64,000 nt of DNA. Source: Nocardia sp. CC227C. Its GTDB lineage: Bacteria; Actinomycetota; Actinomycetes; Mycobacteriales; Mycobacteriaceae. Location: the NCBI RefSeq assembly GCF_030767025.1, contig NZ_JASITE010000005.1, positions 434,001 through 498,000 on the forward strand, written 5' to 3'. This document shows positions 9,292 through 17,804 of this stretch, piece after piece (positions within the stretch are counted from its first letter, which is position 1; each line of letters opens with the position of its first letter). The translations under genes and the position numbers were made by a program. The notes below the pieces were generated by a model. The model saw only the letters and a program-made list of their open reading frames with translations, had not been told where the DNA came from and ran no database searches.

Positions 9292-9672
9292 TTGTCCGAC
9301 ACTTTCTCCACCCAGCACGATCCCGGTCCGACCCTGCGGACCGGTACCTTCCCCTGCCTGCGCTGCGGTCTGACCGTAGCCGTCCTCGCGCCCGACGGCA
9401 GTCGGCGCAACCACTGCCCCAGCTGCCTGCACTCCCGGCATACCGTCGACCATGTCGACGGCGGTGTCTCGGACTGCGGGGCGCGAATGGCTCCGCTGTC
9501 CATCGCGGTGTCGCGCACCGGTGAATGGGGCGTCGTGCACCGCTGTACGCGGTGTCACGAGCTGGCGCTGCATTCGGTGTGCGGCGACGACAATCAGCTG
9601 ATCCTCATGCGATTGGCCGTGCGTCCGCTCGCCGAGCCGCCGTTCCCGCTCGAAGTGTTCGGCGAGCTGTGA
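9292..9672 (+). CDS. RNHCP domain zinc-ribbon protein, first copy
   Basis: 126 aa from TTG 9292, with TAGGAG about 10 bases upstream. It carries the RNHCP signature: C22xxC25, RRNHCPSC (C42, C45), a further Cys at 62, and a HRCTRC pair (C85, C88), followed by GDDNQLILMRLAVRPLAEPP. The Cys pairs suggest two zinc ribbons. The biochemical role of the family is not established; the basic, zinc-binding character suggests RNA or ribosome contact (inference). Its stop overlaps the start of a second RNHCP gene by one base, so the two are translationally coupled. Confidence 0.85.
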   Translation: MSDTFSTQHDPGPTLRTGTFPCLRCGLTVAVLAPDGSRRNHCPSCLHSRHTVDHVDGGVSDCGARMAPLSIAVSRTGEWGVVHRCTRCHELALHSVCGDDNQLILMRLAVRPLAEPPFPLEVFGEL

Positions 9673-10082
9673 TGCCGCGCCGGAACAGCGCGGCGCGGCA
9701 GCGCCGACAGCGGGAGAAGACCGTCCTGCACGGCCGCGCGGGCGCGTCCGGTGACGCGTTCCGATGCGTGAGCTGTCGGCTCGACGTTCCGGTCGCCGCA
9801 CCGGGTACCGCGCACCGCAACCACTGTCCGCACTGCCTGGCCAGTCGGCACGTGGATCGGGTTCCGGGCGACCGGTCCGAAACCTGTCGCGGGCGGATGC
9901 GGGCGGTGAGCATGTCGGTGCGCGAGGACGGCGAATGGTCGCTGGTGCACCGGTGTCTCGTCTGCGGAGTGCTCAAGGTGAATCGCGTGGCCGGGGACGA
10001 CAATGCCCTGGCACTGCTGCGCCTCGCACTGCGCCCGCTGGCCGATCCGCTCATCGCGCGGCGCGTCCTGCGATCGCTGTAA
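9672..10082 (+). CDS. RNHCP domain zinc-ribbon protein, second copy
   Basis: 136 aa from ATG 9672, inside TGATG shared with the stop of the preceding gene. An Arg-rich N-terminal tail of about 25 residues precedes the RNHCP core: C32xxC35, HRNHCPHC (C52, C55), C72, and HRCLVC. It then keeps GDDNALALLRLALRPLADP, matching the end of the first copy. The two copies clearly derive from a tandem duplication but have diverged widely, and only this one has the basic N-terminal tail. A longer frame beginning at 9525 overlaps the first gene and is rejected as a start. Confidence 0.85.
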   Translation: MPRRNSAARQRRQREKTVLHGRAGASGDAFRCVSCRLDVPVAAPGTAHRNHCPHCLASRHVDRVPGDRSETCRGRMRAVSMSVREDGEWSLVHRCLVCGVLKVNRVAGDDNALALLRLALRPLADPLIARRVLRSL

Positions 10083-10086
10083 CCGC

Positions 10087-10125
10087 CGCCGTTCGGCCGT
10101 GACCGCGCGTCGCGGCCGAACGGCG
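10087..10125. terminator. bidirectional terminator-like hairpin
   Basis: Perfect 13-bp stem CGCCGTTCGGCCG / CGGCCGAACGGCG with a 13-base loop. It lies 5 bases after the second RNHCP stop and before the stop of the convergent gene at 10135. No T-run, as is common in actinobacteria. Confidence 0.6.
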
Positions 10126-10134
10126 CCGTACGGG

Positions 10135-10434
10135 TCAGTAGCCCATGCCGCCCGAGCAGAAGGGCTGGCATGCCTCGGGGTGCGGCGGCAGGGTCGGCGG
10201 CCCCTCGCCGAATTCCGCATTGGTCACCAGCACCATCAGCAGCACCGCGAGGGCGATGACGGCGGCGCAGGCGACCGCGATGATCGCCCAGTCGAGTTGC
10301 TGGTAGGTGACGACGGCGGTGGGAGTGTCCTCGGGGGCCATGTATTGCGTTACCTCTGGTGAGCTGGACAGCTGGTCGATGACGCCGCTTCCCCAGCCGT
10401 ATGCCGATGTGGGTGGCACGGAGCTTGTCCCCAT
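10135..10434 (-). CDS. small single-pass membrane protein
   Basis: 99 aa from ATG 10434, or 68 aa from ATG 10341 (M-A-P-E-D), which has AGAGGT about 10 bases upstream; the shorter form may be the real one. One membrane helix (WAIIAVACAAVIALAVLLMV) is followed by an acidic, Pro-rich segment and a Cys pair near the C-terminus (ACQPFCSGG). This suggests a membrane-anchored peptide with a disulfide-bonded external tail. Family unknown. Confidence 0.55.
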   Translation of the reverse strand: MGTSSVPPTSAYGWGSGVIDQLSSSPEVTQYMAPEDTPTAVVTYQQLDWAIIAVACAAVIALAVLLMVLVTNAEFGEGPPTLPPHPEACQPFCSGGMGY

Positions 10435-10776
10435 TTCCGAACGAGCATTGTCGTGTTCAGGGCCGGAATCAGGCTACACGTCAATAGCCACTGTGCATAA
10501 CAGTTCGAAGAATGAGAAGTATGTCCGGAATTCAACCGTCCGGGTCGATTACGAAGTCCCACACGGGCATTGTCGAGCGGGCCACCTTAGAACATGTTCC
10601 TCATCGACGCAATGCGGCGGCGAATTGTTCTATGCCACAACACTTACCGGTGGCGACATCAGTGAACACGTGTAACCTACTGACAAGTAGCATCACCGGC
10701 TACCGCCCGGCAGGGCAGGCAGGGACAGTTCGGCATCGGGGGCCGGACCATGGGCACGAAAATGTAAGGGACAGAC
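10435..10776. other. AT-richer intergenic region upstream of the GNAT-PKS-AOS genes
   Basis: About 340 bases with no believable gene, visibly lower in GC than its surroundings. It contains a small palindrome ACACGTGT near 10665 and an inverted repeat CTACT-gaca-AGTAG near 10677-10690. It probably holds the divergent promoters of the small membrane protein and the biosynthetic operon. Confidence 0.45.
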
Positions 10777-11406
10777 TTGAATCAGTCGGCCGCTCCGACT
10801 ATTCGCCGGGCCACCGAGGATGACATCGACGATATCGTTCGCGTCGTCGCGGCGGCCTTCGCCAGCGACGATCCGATCGAGGAGTACGTCTTCCCGGACG
10901 CGTCGATCCGCGAGCGCCGGACGCCGGGAATGCTGCGGACCATGATCCGGCACCGTTTCCTGCCCGGCGACGGCGCGATCGTCGCCGTCCTCGCCGACCG
11001 GGTGGTCGGCGCAATGCTCTGGTATCCCGCCGGATACCGCAAATCCCTGTGGCACGAACTGGTTTCGGGCCCACAACTGCTGTGGGCCATGGGACCGGCG
11101 ACGGTGCGGGGCATGCGGGTGGACGAGGCCATCGCACGGGTCGCCCCCGCCGAACCACACCACCTACTGGTCTATCTCGGCATCGATCCGGACATTCAGC
11201 GCAGTGGGGTGGGTCGCGCGCTGGTCGACTGGGTCGATGCGGCGGCCGACCGGGAATCCGCGCCGGTGTGCGGGATAACCAAGGACGACAACCTCGCCTA
11301 CTATCGCCGCTTCGGGTTCGAGTTCGTCACCAAGACCCGGATCGGAAAGACCGGTCCGGAGATGAATTTCGTACTGCGCCCACCGGATCCGGTCCGCGCG
11401 GATTGA
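10777..11406 (+). CDS. GNAT family N-acetyltransferase
   Basis: 209 aa from a TTG start at 10777 with AAGGGA about 6 bases upstream. Typical GNAT fold: an N-terminal TIRRATEDDIDDIVRVVAAAF helix, the central strand LVYLGIDPDIQRSGVGRAL with the R/Q-x-x-G-x-G/A acetyl-CoA loop (QRSGVG), and a C-terminal NLAYYRRFGFE segment. It transfers an acetyl (or other acyl) group from CoA to an amine. It lies 56 bases upstream of the PKS on the same strand, so it may be the first gene of that operon. In that context it could N-acetylate the amine made by the PKS/AOS pair (inference). Many GNATs are unrelated to their neighbours, so the link is not certain. Confidence 0.88.
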   Translation: MNQSAAPTIRRATEDDIDDIVRVVAAAFASDDPIEEYVFPDASIRERRTPGMLRTMIRHRFLPGDGAIVAVLADRVVGAMLWYPAGYRKSLWHELVSGPQLLWAMGPATVRGMRVDEAIARVAPAEPHHLLVYLGIDPDIQRSGVGRALVDWVDAAADRESAPVCGITKDDNLAYYRRFGFEFVTKTRIGKTGPEMNFVLRPPDPVRAD

Positions 11407-11462
11407 CGAACAGCGGGGGGATATCAGCAGGTCCATTCTCCAGTTTCGCCGAGGAGCTCGTC

Positions 11463-14400
11463 GTGTCGGATATCGCCATCGTCGGAATCGGCTGCCGCTA
11501 TGCCGGTGGCATCGATTCACCGGAATCGTTCTGGGACTTCCTGGTCCGCAAGGGCGACGGGGTGGTGGACATCCCGGAATCGCGCTGGGACTACCGCCGC
11601 TACTACGACCCCGACAAACGCACGCCGGGCCGGATGTACACCCGGCGAGCCGCGTTCATGACCGGTGACCCCTGGGAATTCGATCCCGACTTCTTCGGCA
11701 TCTCACCGCGCGAGGCCGCGGCCATGGATCCGCAGCAGCGCCTCGTGCTCGAGGTGGCCTGGGAGGCGCTCGACGACGCCGGGATGGCGGGGCGCGTCAC
11801 CGGCGCGCCCGTCGGCGTGTACCTCGGCGCGTTCACCCTGGACCAGCTCGCGGTGTCCACCACCGACGCGGCGCTGCCGTACGTGGACATGCACACGGCG
11901 GTGGGCGCGTCCTACACCATGCTGTCGAACCGCATCGCCTACGCGCTCGACCTGGTGGGGCCCGCCCTGACCGTCGACACCGCCTGCTCGTCCTCCCTGG
12001 TCGCCCTGCATCTGGCCTGCCAGGCCCTGGACAGCGGCGACTGCACGGTCGCGCTGGCCGGTGGCGTCACCATGCTGCTCGGCCCGGAACCGTTCGTATC
12101 CATGTGCAAGGGCGGGTTTCTCGCCGCCGACGGGCGCAGCAAGCCGTTCGACGCGGCCGCCGACGGGTACGGCCGCGGTGAGGGCTCGGGCATGGTGGTA
12201 CTCAAGAAGCTCGCCGACGCCGAGCGCGACGGTGACCGGGTATACGCCGTCGTCAAGGCGACCGGCTCCAATCAGGACGGCCGCACCACCGCCATCACGG
12301 TGCCCAATGCCGATCTCCAGGAGGAGTTGGCCGAGACGGTCACCCGGCGGGCCGGTATCGCGCCGCACGAGGTCACCTACGTGGAGGCGCACGGCACCGG
12401 CACCCCGGTGGGCGACCCGCTGGAGCTGCGGGCCATCGGCAATGCCTACGGCCGGGTGCCCGGCCGTACCGCGCCCCTGGGCGTGGGGTCGGTGAAGGCG
12501 CAGCTCGGGCACACCGAGGCGGCGTCCGGCATCGCCAGCATCATCAAATCCGCACTGGCCGTGTCCAAACGCACCATCGCGCCGCAGGGCTGGCTGAACG
12601 AGCCGAATCCGGATATCCCGTTCGAAGAACTGGGAATCCGGCTCCAGCTGGAAGCCGAACCGGTCGGCCCGGAGGTCGAACGGATGACCGTGGCGGTCAA
12701 CGGTTTCGGCTACGGCGGCACCAACGCGCACGCCATCCTGCAGGAGTACGTGCCCACCGACGCGGCCCCCCGCCCGCCGAAACACTATGGGGTGCTGCCG
12801 CTCTCATCGCGCACCGAAGCGGCCGCGCGAACGCTGGCCGAGGGGTTCGCCCAGCTCATCGCCGAGGGCGCGGATCCGGCCCGACTGGCCGAGGCGGCCT
12901 GGACTCGGCGGCGACATCACCCGTACCGCACCGCCCTGACCTTCGGTGACGACACCGAATTGGTGCGTGCCCTGGTCGATTTCGCACACGGCTCCGGCCG
13001 CGGCGCGATCAAGACGGTGGCCCGCAAACATCCGGAACCGGTGTTCGTCTTCACCGGCATGGGGCCGCAGTGGTGGGCCATGGGCCGCGAACTGCTCGAG
13101 GCCGACGGCGCCTTCGCCGCCGAGGCGGCGCGCATCGACGCGGTGTTCACCGAGATCGCCGGGTGGTCGATCATCGAGGAGCTGCTGCGGCCGGAGGAGG
13201 AATCGAAGGTCACCACGACCGCGGTGGCGCAGCCCGCCAACTTCCTGGTGCAGGTGTCGCTGTTCGCCATGCTGGCGGAGCTGGGCGTACACCCGGCCGC
13301 CGTGGTCGGGCACAGCGTCGGCGAGGTGTCGGCCGCCTACGTCACCGGCATGCTGTCGCTGCGCGACGCCCTGCTGGTCAGCTACCACCGGGCCCGCTTG
13401 CAGGCCACCACGGCCGGATCGGGCGGCATGCTGGCCGTCGGGCTCCCGCCCGCCGCCGCGCGGGACCTCATCGACGGTGACGAGCTGGTGGATGTCGCCG
13501 CCGTCAACAGTCCGAGCGCGGTGACGCTGGCCGGGTCCGAGGCGCGCCTCGACGAGATCGCCGAAATCCTGACCGAGCAGGGCACTTTCGCCAAGCGGTT
13601 GCACGTCGAGGTGCCGTACCACAGCTACCTGATGGAACCGATCCTCGACGAACTGCGCACGGCCCTGGCCGATCTCACCCTGGCCGAACCGCGCATTCCG
13701 CTCTGGTCGACGGTCACCGGACAGCGGGTCACCGCGGCCGACTGGGATGCCGAGTACTGGTGTGCCAATGTCCGGCAGCCGGTGCGCTTCGCCGATGCCG
13801 TGACCGCCCTCGTCGGGGCGGGCAGCCGGGTGTTCCTGGAGGTCGGACCGCATCCGGTGCTCGGCGCGAACATTCGCGAAATCCTCATCGGCGCGGGCGA
13901 ATCCGGCACCACGGTGCCAACCCTCGACCGCAAGCGGTCCGACGCCGAGAGCATTCGGCAGATCATCGCCGGGCTGTACACGGCCGGAGCCCTCGATATC
14001 GGCGCGCTGTTCGCCGAGACGGTGACCCCGCACGTCGACCTGCCGCGCTACCCGTGGCAGCGGACCCGGTTGCGGAACCTCGATCCCGTCTTCCAGCAGC
14101 GCCGCCACGGCACCCCCGACGGCTATCCGATGCTGGGCGATCCGGATCTGGACAACGCCACCGCCTCGTGGCGGCTTCAGCTCAGCGTGGGCGCGATGCC
14201 CTGGCTGGCCGACCATGTCGTCGGCGGGGCGCGCATCCTGCCCGGCGCGGCCTATCTGGATGCCGCGCTCAGCGCCGTCGCGCTGCGCACCGAATCGACG
14301 CGGGTGGCGGTGGAGGAGGTGCGTTTCATCGCACCGCTGGTCATCGACGAGGGCGCGGCCCCGGTCGTGGAACTGCGCGTGGAGGAGTCCACCGGCCGGT

Positions 14401-17400
14401 TCACCATCCGCTCCCGGGATATGGCCGGTTCCCTCTGGACAACCAATGCCACCGGACGGCTGATCCAGGGCGGCGTCTTCGAGTCCACCAAGGTGCCGCT
14501 GCCCGACGTCGACGATATGTACGCCCTGGACCCGACGGCGTTCTACGACGGGCTGGCGGCACGTGGACTCCGGTACGGCCCGGCCTTCCGCCGCGCCACC
14601 GCCGTTCGCGTCTCCGGATCGACCGTGGTCGCCACCCTGGACGGTTCGATGGCCCGCGACTCCGGCCACCTCGCCCACCCCTGCGTGGTGGACGCCGCGC
14701 TCCAGAGCGTGGCGGCACTGCTGGCGGGCGCGGGCGGCGCGGACGACGGCGCCATGGTGCCGGTGGCCGTGGCCGGGGTGCGCGCCTTCGGGGCCATTCC
14801 GGACGAGGTGACGGTGGTGGCCCGGCTCGACACCACCGGCGCGCCCGTCGCCGATATCGACCTGCTGGACGCGGAACAGAATGTGGTCCTGCAGATCGTC
14901 GGCATGCGTTTCGGTTCCATCGCCCCGGGACGCGGTGCGCTGCAACGGATGACCGACATCTTCTTCGAGGACCGCTGGGAGCTGCGCGATCCGGTGGACC
15001 GCGGCGCGCTGCCGTCGCCGGAGGACGCTTTCACGCTGGTCGTCGAACTCGGCACCGAGGTGGGCGCGCGCGCCGCCGCCGTGGCCGCGACCGCGCCGCG
15101 CTCCGCACTGCTGGCGACCGGTGATCCGAACCGCGACGACCTGGAAGAGGCGATGCTGGAACGGCTTCGGGCCGCGGTCGCCACCGAGGGTGTCGAACGC
15201 CTGCACGTGGCCGTGGTGGCGGGCGCCGAGTACGCGGATCTCGATGCGCTGTGGACGCTGCGCCGCCTGGCGGTCACCATCGAGGGCTTCCTCGAGGTGT
15301 GGCTGGAACAGCACGGCGACGAGATGCCCATGACCGGTGACGGTTCCATCCACGTCAGCCTGATCACCGAGCGCGCCTACGCCCATCCCGACGAGGATGC
15401 CGCGCCGAACCCGTCCCAGGCCGCGCTCGCCGGCGCCCGCCGCGTCCTGCTCAACGAGCAGCCGCGGCTGCGCTGGCGGCTGGTGGACGTCGAGTCCGAT
15501 ATCACCGGCGCGGACCTGGCCGCGGAACTGGCCGTGCCCGGCGCTTTCAGCTACGACAACGCCGACGAGGTGATCCTGCGCAACGGCCTGCGCTGGGTGA
15601 CGGTGGTGGCCGCCACCTTGCCGGAACGGCTCGACAAGCTCGACGAGGCGGTGCCGCTCACCGATCCGGAGGCGAACTTCGCGCTGGAACTGCCCAAGTC
15701 GCGGGTGCTCTCCCGGCTCGGCTGGCGGCGCTGCGGGCGGCGGGAACCCGGACCGGGCGAGGTGGAGGTGCGGATCAGCGCCATCGGCCTCAACTACAAG
15801 GATCCGCTCAAGGTGATCGGCGTGCTCACCGAGCAGGATATGGCGGAGACCTTCTTCGGCACCCTGCCCGGTATGGAGGGCGACGGCGTGGTGGTGCGGG
15901 TCGGGCCCGGGGTGGACGATCTGGCCGTCGGCGACGCCGTGACGCTCACCTCCAAGGGCATGATCAGCCGCTACCACACCGCACCCCGCGATCTGATCAT
16001 CAAGTACGACACCGACGCCGAACCCGGGTCATGCACCAGCGGAACGGCTTTCGCCACCGCCGACTACGCGCTGCTGGAGCTGGCGCGGGTCCGCGCGGGC
16101 GATGTGGTGCTGGTGCACGGCGCGGCGGGCGGCGTCGGCTCGGCGGCCGTGCAGATCGCGAAACTGCACGGCGCGACCGTGATCGGCACCGCCGGCACCG
16201 CCGAGCGGCGAGCCTACGTACTCGACCAGGGCGCGGACCACGTGCTGAACTCCCGCTCGCTGAACTTCGCCGACGACGTCCTCGGGCTCACCGACGGGCG
16301 CGGCGCCGACGTGGTGATCAGCACCGCGCCCGGGGAGATCCTGCGCCGGAACTTCAAGGCGGTGGCCGAATTCGGTCGCATCGTGGAGATCGGCAAGGCC
16401 GACATCTACGGCGGCGGCGTGCTCGATATGCGGCTGTTCGACAAGAACGTCTCCTACCACTCCTTCGATCTGGACCGCATGCTGGCCAAGCGCCGCGACG
16501 AGACCATGCGCGTGATCGGCCGGGTCAACGAGCATCTCGCGGCCCGGCGCTACCGGCGACTGCCGTTCGAGATGTACCGCACCGATGACGTGACCAGGGC
16601 CTTCGAGGACGTCGCCCGCTCCACCCGCATGGGCCGGATCGCGCTCAGCCTCGACGATCCCGCCCCGCTGGTGCGACCCGACACCCGCCCGGTGACCGTC
16701 GATCCGGCGGCCCGCTACCTCATCACCGGCGGTTTCGGCGCGTTCGGCCTGGCGGTCGGCCGCTGGCTGGTCGGCCGCGGCGCACGTCACCTCACCCTGC
16801 TCGGACGCGGTGGTGCGCGCACCGACGCCAGCCGAGCCCAACTCGCCGCCTGGCGGGAGCAAGGGGTCGAGATCGTCACCGAACAGGTCGACGTCACCGA
16901 CGCCGAGGCGATGGCGGCGGTGCTGGCGCGGGCGCACGACGCCGACCATCCGCTGCGGGGTGTCTTCCACACCGCGGGCGTGGTGGACGACAAGCGCGTC
17001 TCGGTCATGGACCGCGACAGCCTCGCAGCGGTGTACCGGCCGAAGATCGAGGGCGTGCACGCCCTGCGCCACGGCATCGCCGCCGTCGGTGCGGAACTGG
17101 ATATGTTCGTGCTGTTCTCCTCGGGCAGCGCCATTTTCGCGGGCACCGGGCAGTACGCCTACACGGCCGCGAATATCGCCCTGCAATCGGTCGCGGACGT
17201 GGTGGCGCGCGCGGGCGGCGCGGTGCTCGCGGTCGGCTGGGGCCACATGTCCGGCGGCGGGATGGCCGAGGCCGACGAGAATGTGGCGCGCTACCTGCGC
17301 ACCACCGGATTCGACGCCATCGATATGGATGAGGGCACCGAATTCCTGGAGAAGGCACTGGAACTCGATATCCACCACCAGGTGGCCATCATTCCGGTGG

Positions 17401-17804
17401 ACTGGCGCACGGTCGGCAGCACCGCACCGATCTTCGGCATGACCGGCCGGGTGGCGGCACTCATCGCCGCGGCGGCCGAAGACGATTCGGCGGCCTCGCA
17501 TCTGGTCGCGACGCTGCGCGAACTCGACGAGGCGCAGCGCGGGGATGTGGTGGCGCACATGTTGGCCGAGCAGTTGGCCACGGTCATGGGCGTGGACGCC
17601 GACACGATCGATATCCACGTCCCGGTGCCGGAACTCGGCCTCGATTCCCTCATGGCGGTCGAATTCGGCGCGCTGGTCGGCAAATCCGTGGGCGTGGACC
17701 TGATGTCGCTGAAGGTGGGTCGTTCCTTCACGCTGGCGCAGGCCGGGGCGCGGGCGGCGGAGGTCCTGGTCGGCGGCGACCAGGCCGGAAAGGAAGCGGC
17801 GTGA
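11463..17804 (+). CDS. highly reducing type I polyketide synthase (KS-AT-DH-ER-KR-ACP)
   Basis: 2113 aa from GTG 11463, chosen because GAGGAG lies six bases upstream and the KS begins at once; the frame extends further upstream only as noise inside the GNAT gene. Domains: KS with Cys175, His310, His350; AT with Ser618 in GHSVGE; DH with His918 (HxxxGxxxxP) and Asp1077 (DAALQ); a pseudo-KR linker; ER with HGAAGGVG at about 1552; KR with Tyr1900 in YTAAN; ACP with phosphopantetheine Ser2062 (GLDSL). All catalytic residues are present, so each extension could be fully reduced, as in mycocerosic-acid-type synthases of the same length. The AT specificity motif (PYHSYLM) is not decisive between malonyl and methylmalonyl. 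There is no thioesterase; release is probably by the coupled oxoamine synthase. Confidence 0.95.
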   Translation: MSDIAIVGIGCRYAGGIDSPESFWDFLVRKGDGVVDIPESRWDYRRYYDPDKRTPGRMYTRRAAFMTGDPWEFDPDFFGISPREAAAMDPQQRLVLEVAWEALDDAGMAGRVTGAPVGVYLGAFTLDQLAVSTTDAALPYVDMHTAVGASYTMLSNRIAYALDLVGPALTVDTACSSSLVALHLACQALDSGDCTVALAGGVTMLLGPEPFVSMCKGGFLAADGRSKPFDAAADGYGRGEGSGMVVLKKLADAERDGDRVYAVVKATGSNQDGRTTAITVPNADLQEELAETVTRRAGIAPHEVTYVEAHGTGTPVGDPLELRAIGNAYGRVPGRTAPLGVGSVKAQLGHTEAASGIASIIKSALAVSKRTIAPQGWLNEPNPDIPFEELGIRLQLEAEPVGPEVERMTVAVNGFGYGGTNAHAILQEYVPTDAAPRPPKHYGVLPLSSRTEAAARTLAEGFAQLIAEGADPARLAEAAWTRRRHHPYRTALTFGDDTELVRALVDFAHGSGRGAIKTVARKHPEPVFVFTGMGPQWWAMGRELLEADGAFAAEAARIDAVFTEIAGWSIIEELLRPEEESKVTTTAVAQPANFLVQVSLFAMLAELGVHPAAVVGHSVGEVSAAYVTGMLSLRDALLVSYHRARLQATTAGSGGMLAVGLPPAAARDLIDGDELVDVAAVNSPSAVTLAGSEARLDEIAEILTEQGTFAKRLHVEVPYHSYLMEPILDELRTALADLTLAEPRIPLWSTVTGQRVTAADWDAEYWCANVRQPVRFADAVTALVGAGSRVFLEVGPHPVLGANIREILIGAGESGTTVPTLDRKRSDAESIRQIIAGLYTAGALDIGALFAETVTPHVDLPRYPWQRTRLRNLDPVFQQRRHGTPDGYPMLGDPDLDNATASWRLQLSVGAMPWLADHVVGGARILPGAAYLDAALSAVALRTESTRVAVEEVRFIAPLVIDEGAAPVVELRVEESTGRFTIRSRDMAGSLWTTNATGRLIQGGVFESTKVPLPDVDDMYALDPTAFYDGLAARGLRYGPAFRRATAVRVSGSTVVATLDGSMARDSGHLAHPCVVDAALQSVAALLAGAGGADDGAMVPVAVAGVRAFGAIPDEVTVVARLDTTGAPVADIDLLDAEQNVVLQIVGMRFGSIAPGRGALQRMTDIFFEDRWELRDPVDRGALPSPEDAFTLVVELGTEVGARAAAVAATAPRSALLATGDPNRDDLEEAMLERLRAAVATEGVERLHVAVVAGAEYADLDALWTLRRLAVTIEGFLEVWLEQHGDEMPMTGDGSIHVSLITERAYAHPDEDAAPNPSQAALAGARRVLLNEQPRLRWRLVDVESDITGADLAAELAVPGAFSYDNADEVILRNGLRWVTVVAATLPERLDKLDEAVPLTDPEANFALELPKSRVLSRLGWRRCGRREPGPGEVEVRISAIGLNYKDPLKVIGVLTEQDMAETFFGTLPGMEGDGVVVRVGPGVDDLAVGDAVTLTSKGMISRYHTAPRDLIIKYDTDAEPGSCTSGTAFATADYALLELARVRAGDVVLVHGAAGGVGSAAVQIAKLHGATVIGTAGTAERRAYVLDQGADHVLNSRSLNFADDVLGLTDGRGADVVISTAPGEILRRNFKAVAEFGRIVEIGKADIYGGGVLDMRLFDKNVSYHSFDLDRMLAKRRDETMRVIGRVNEHLAARRYRRLPFEMYRTDDVTRAFEDVARSTRMGRIALSLDDPAPLVRPDTRPVTVDPAARYLITGGFGAFGLAVGRWLVGRGARHLTLLGRGGARTDASRAQLAAWREQGVEIVTEQVDVTDAEAMAAVLARAHDADHPLRGVFHTAGVVDDKRVSVMDRDSLAAVYRPKIEGVHALRHGIAAVGAELDMFVLFSSGSAIFAGTGQYAYTAANIALQSVADVVARAGGAVLAVGWGHMSGGGMAEADENVARYLRTTGFDAIDMDEGTEFLEKALELDIHHQVAIIPVDWRTVGSTAPIFGMTGRVAALIAAAAEDDSAASHLVATLRELDEAQRGDVVAHMLAEQLATVMGVDADTIDIHVPVPELGLDSLMAVEFGALVGKSVGVDLMSLKVGRSFTLAQAGARAAEVLVGGDQAGKEAA

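Noticed and set aside
11049..11462. Upstream extension of the PKS frame
   Set aside because: Lies inside the GNAT gene in another frame; the GTG at 11463 has a good ribosome site and the KS starts there.
12804..15977. 1057-codon open frame antisense to the PKS
   Set aside because: It is the usual high-GC shadow: composition is Gly/Ala/Arg/His-rich without domains, and the opposite strand holds complete PKS domains.
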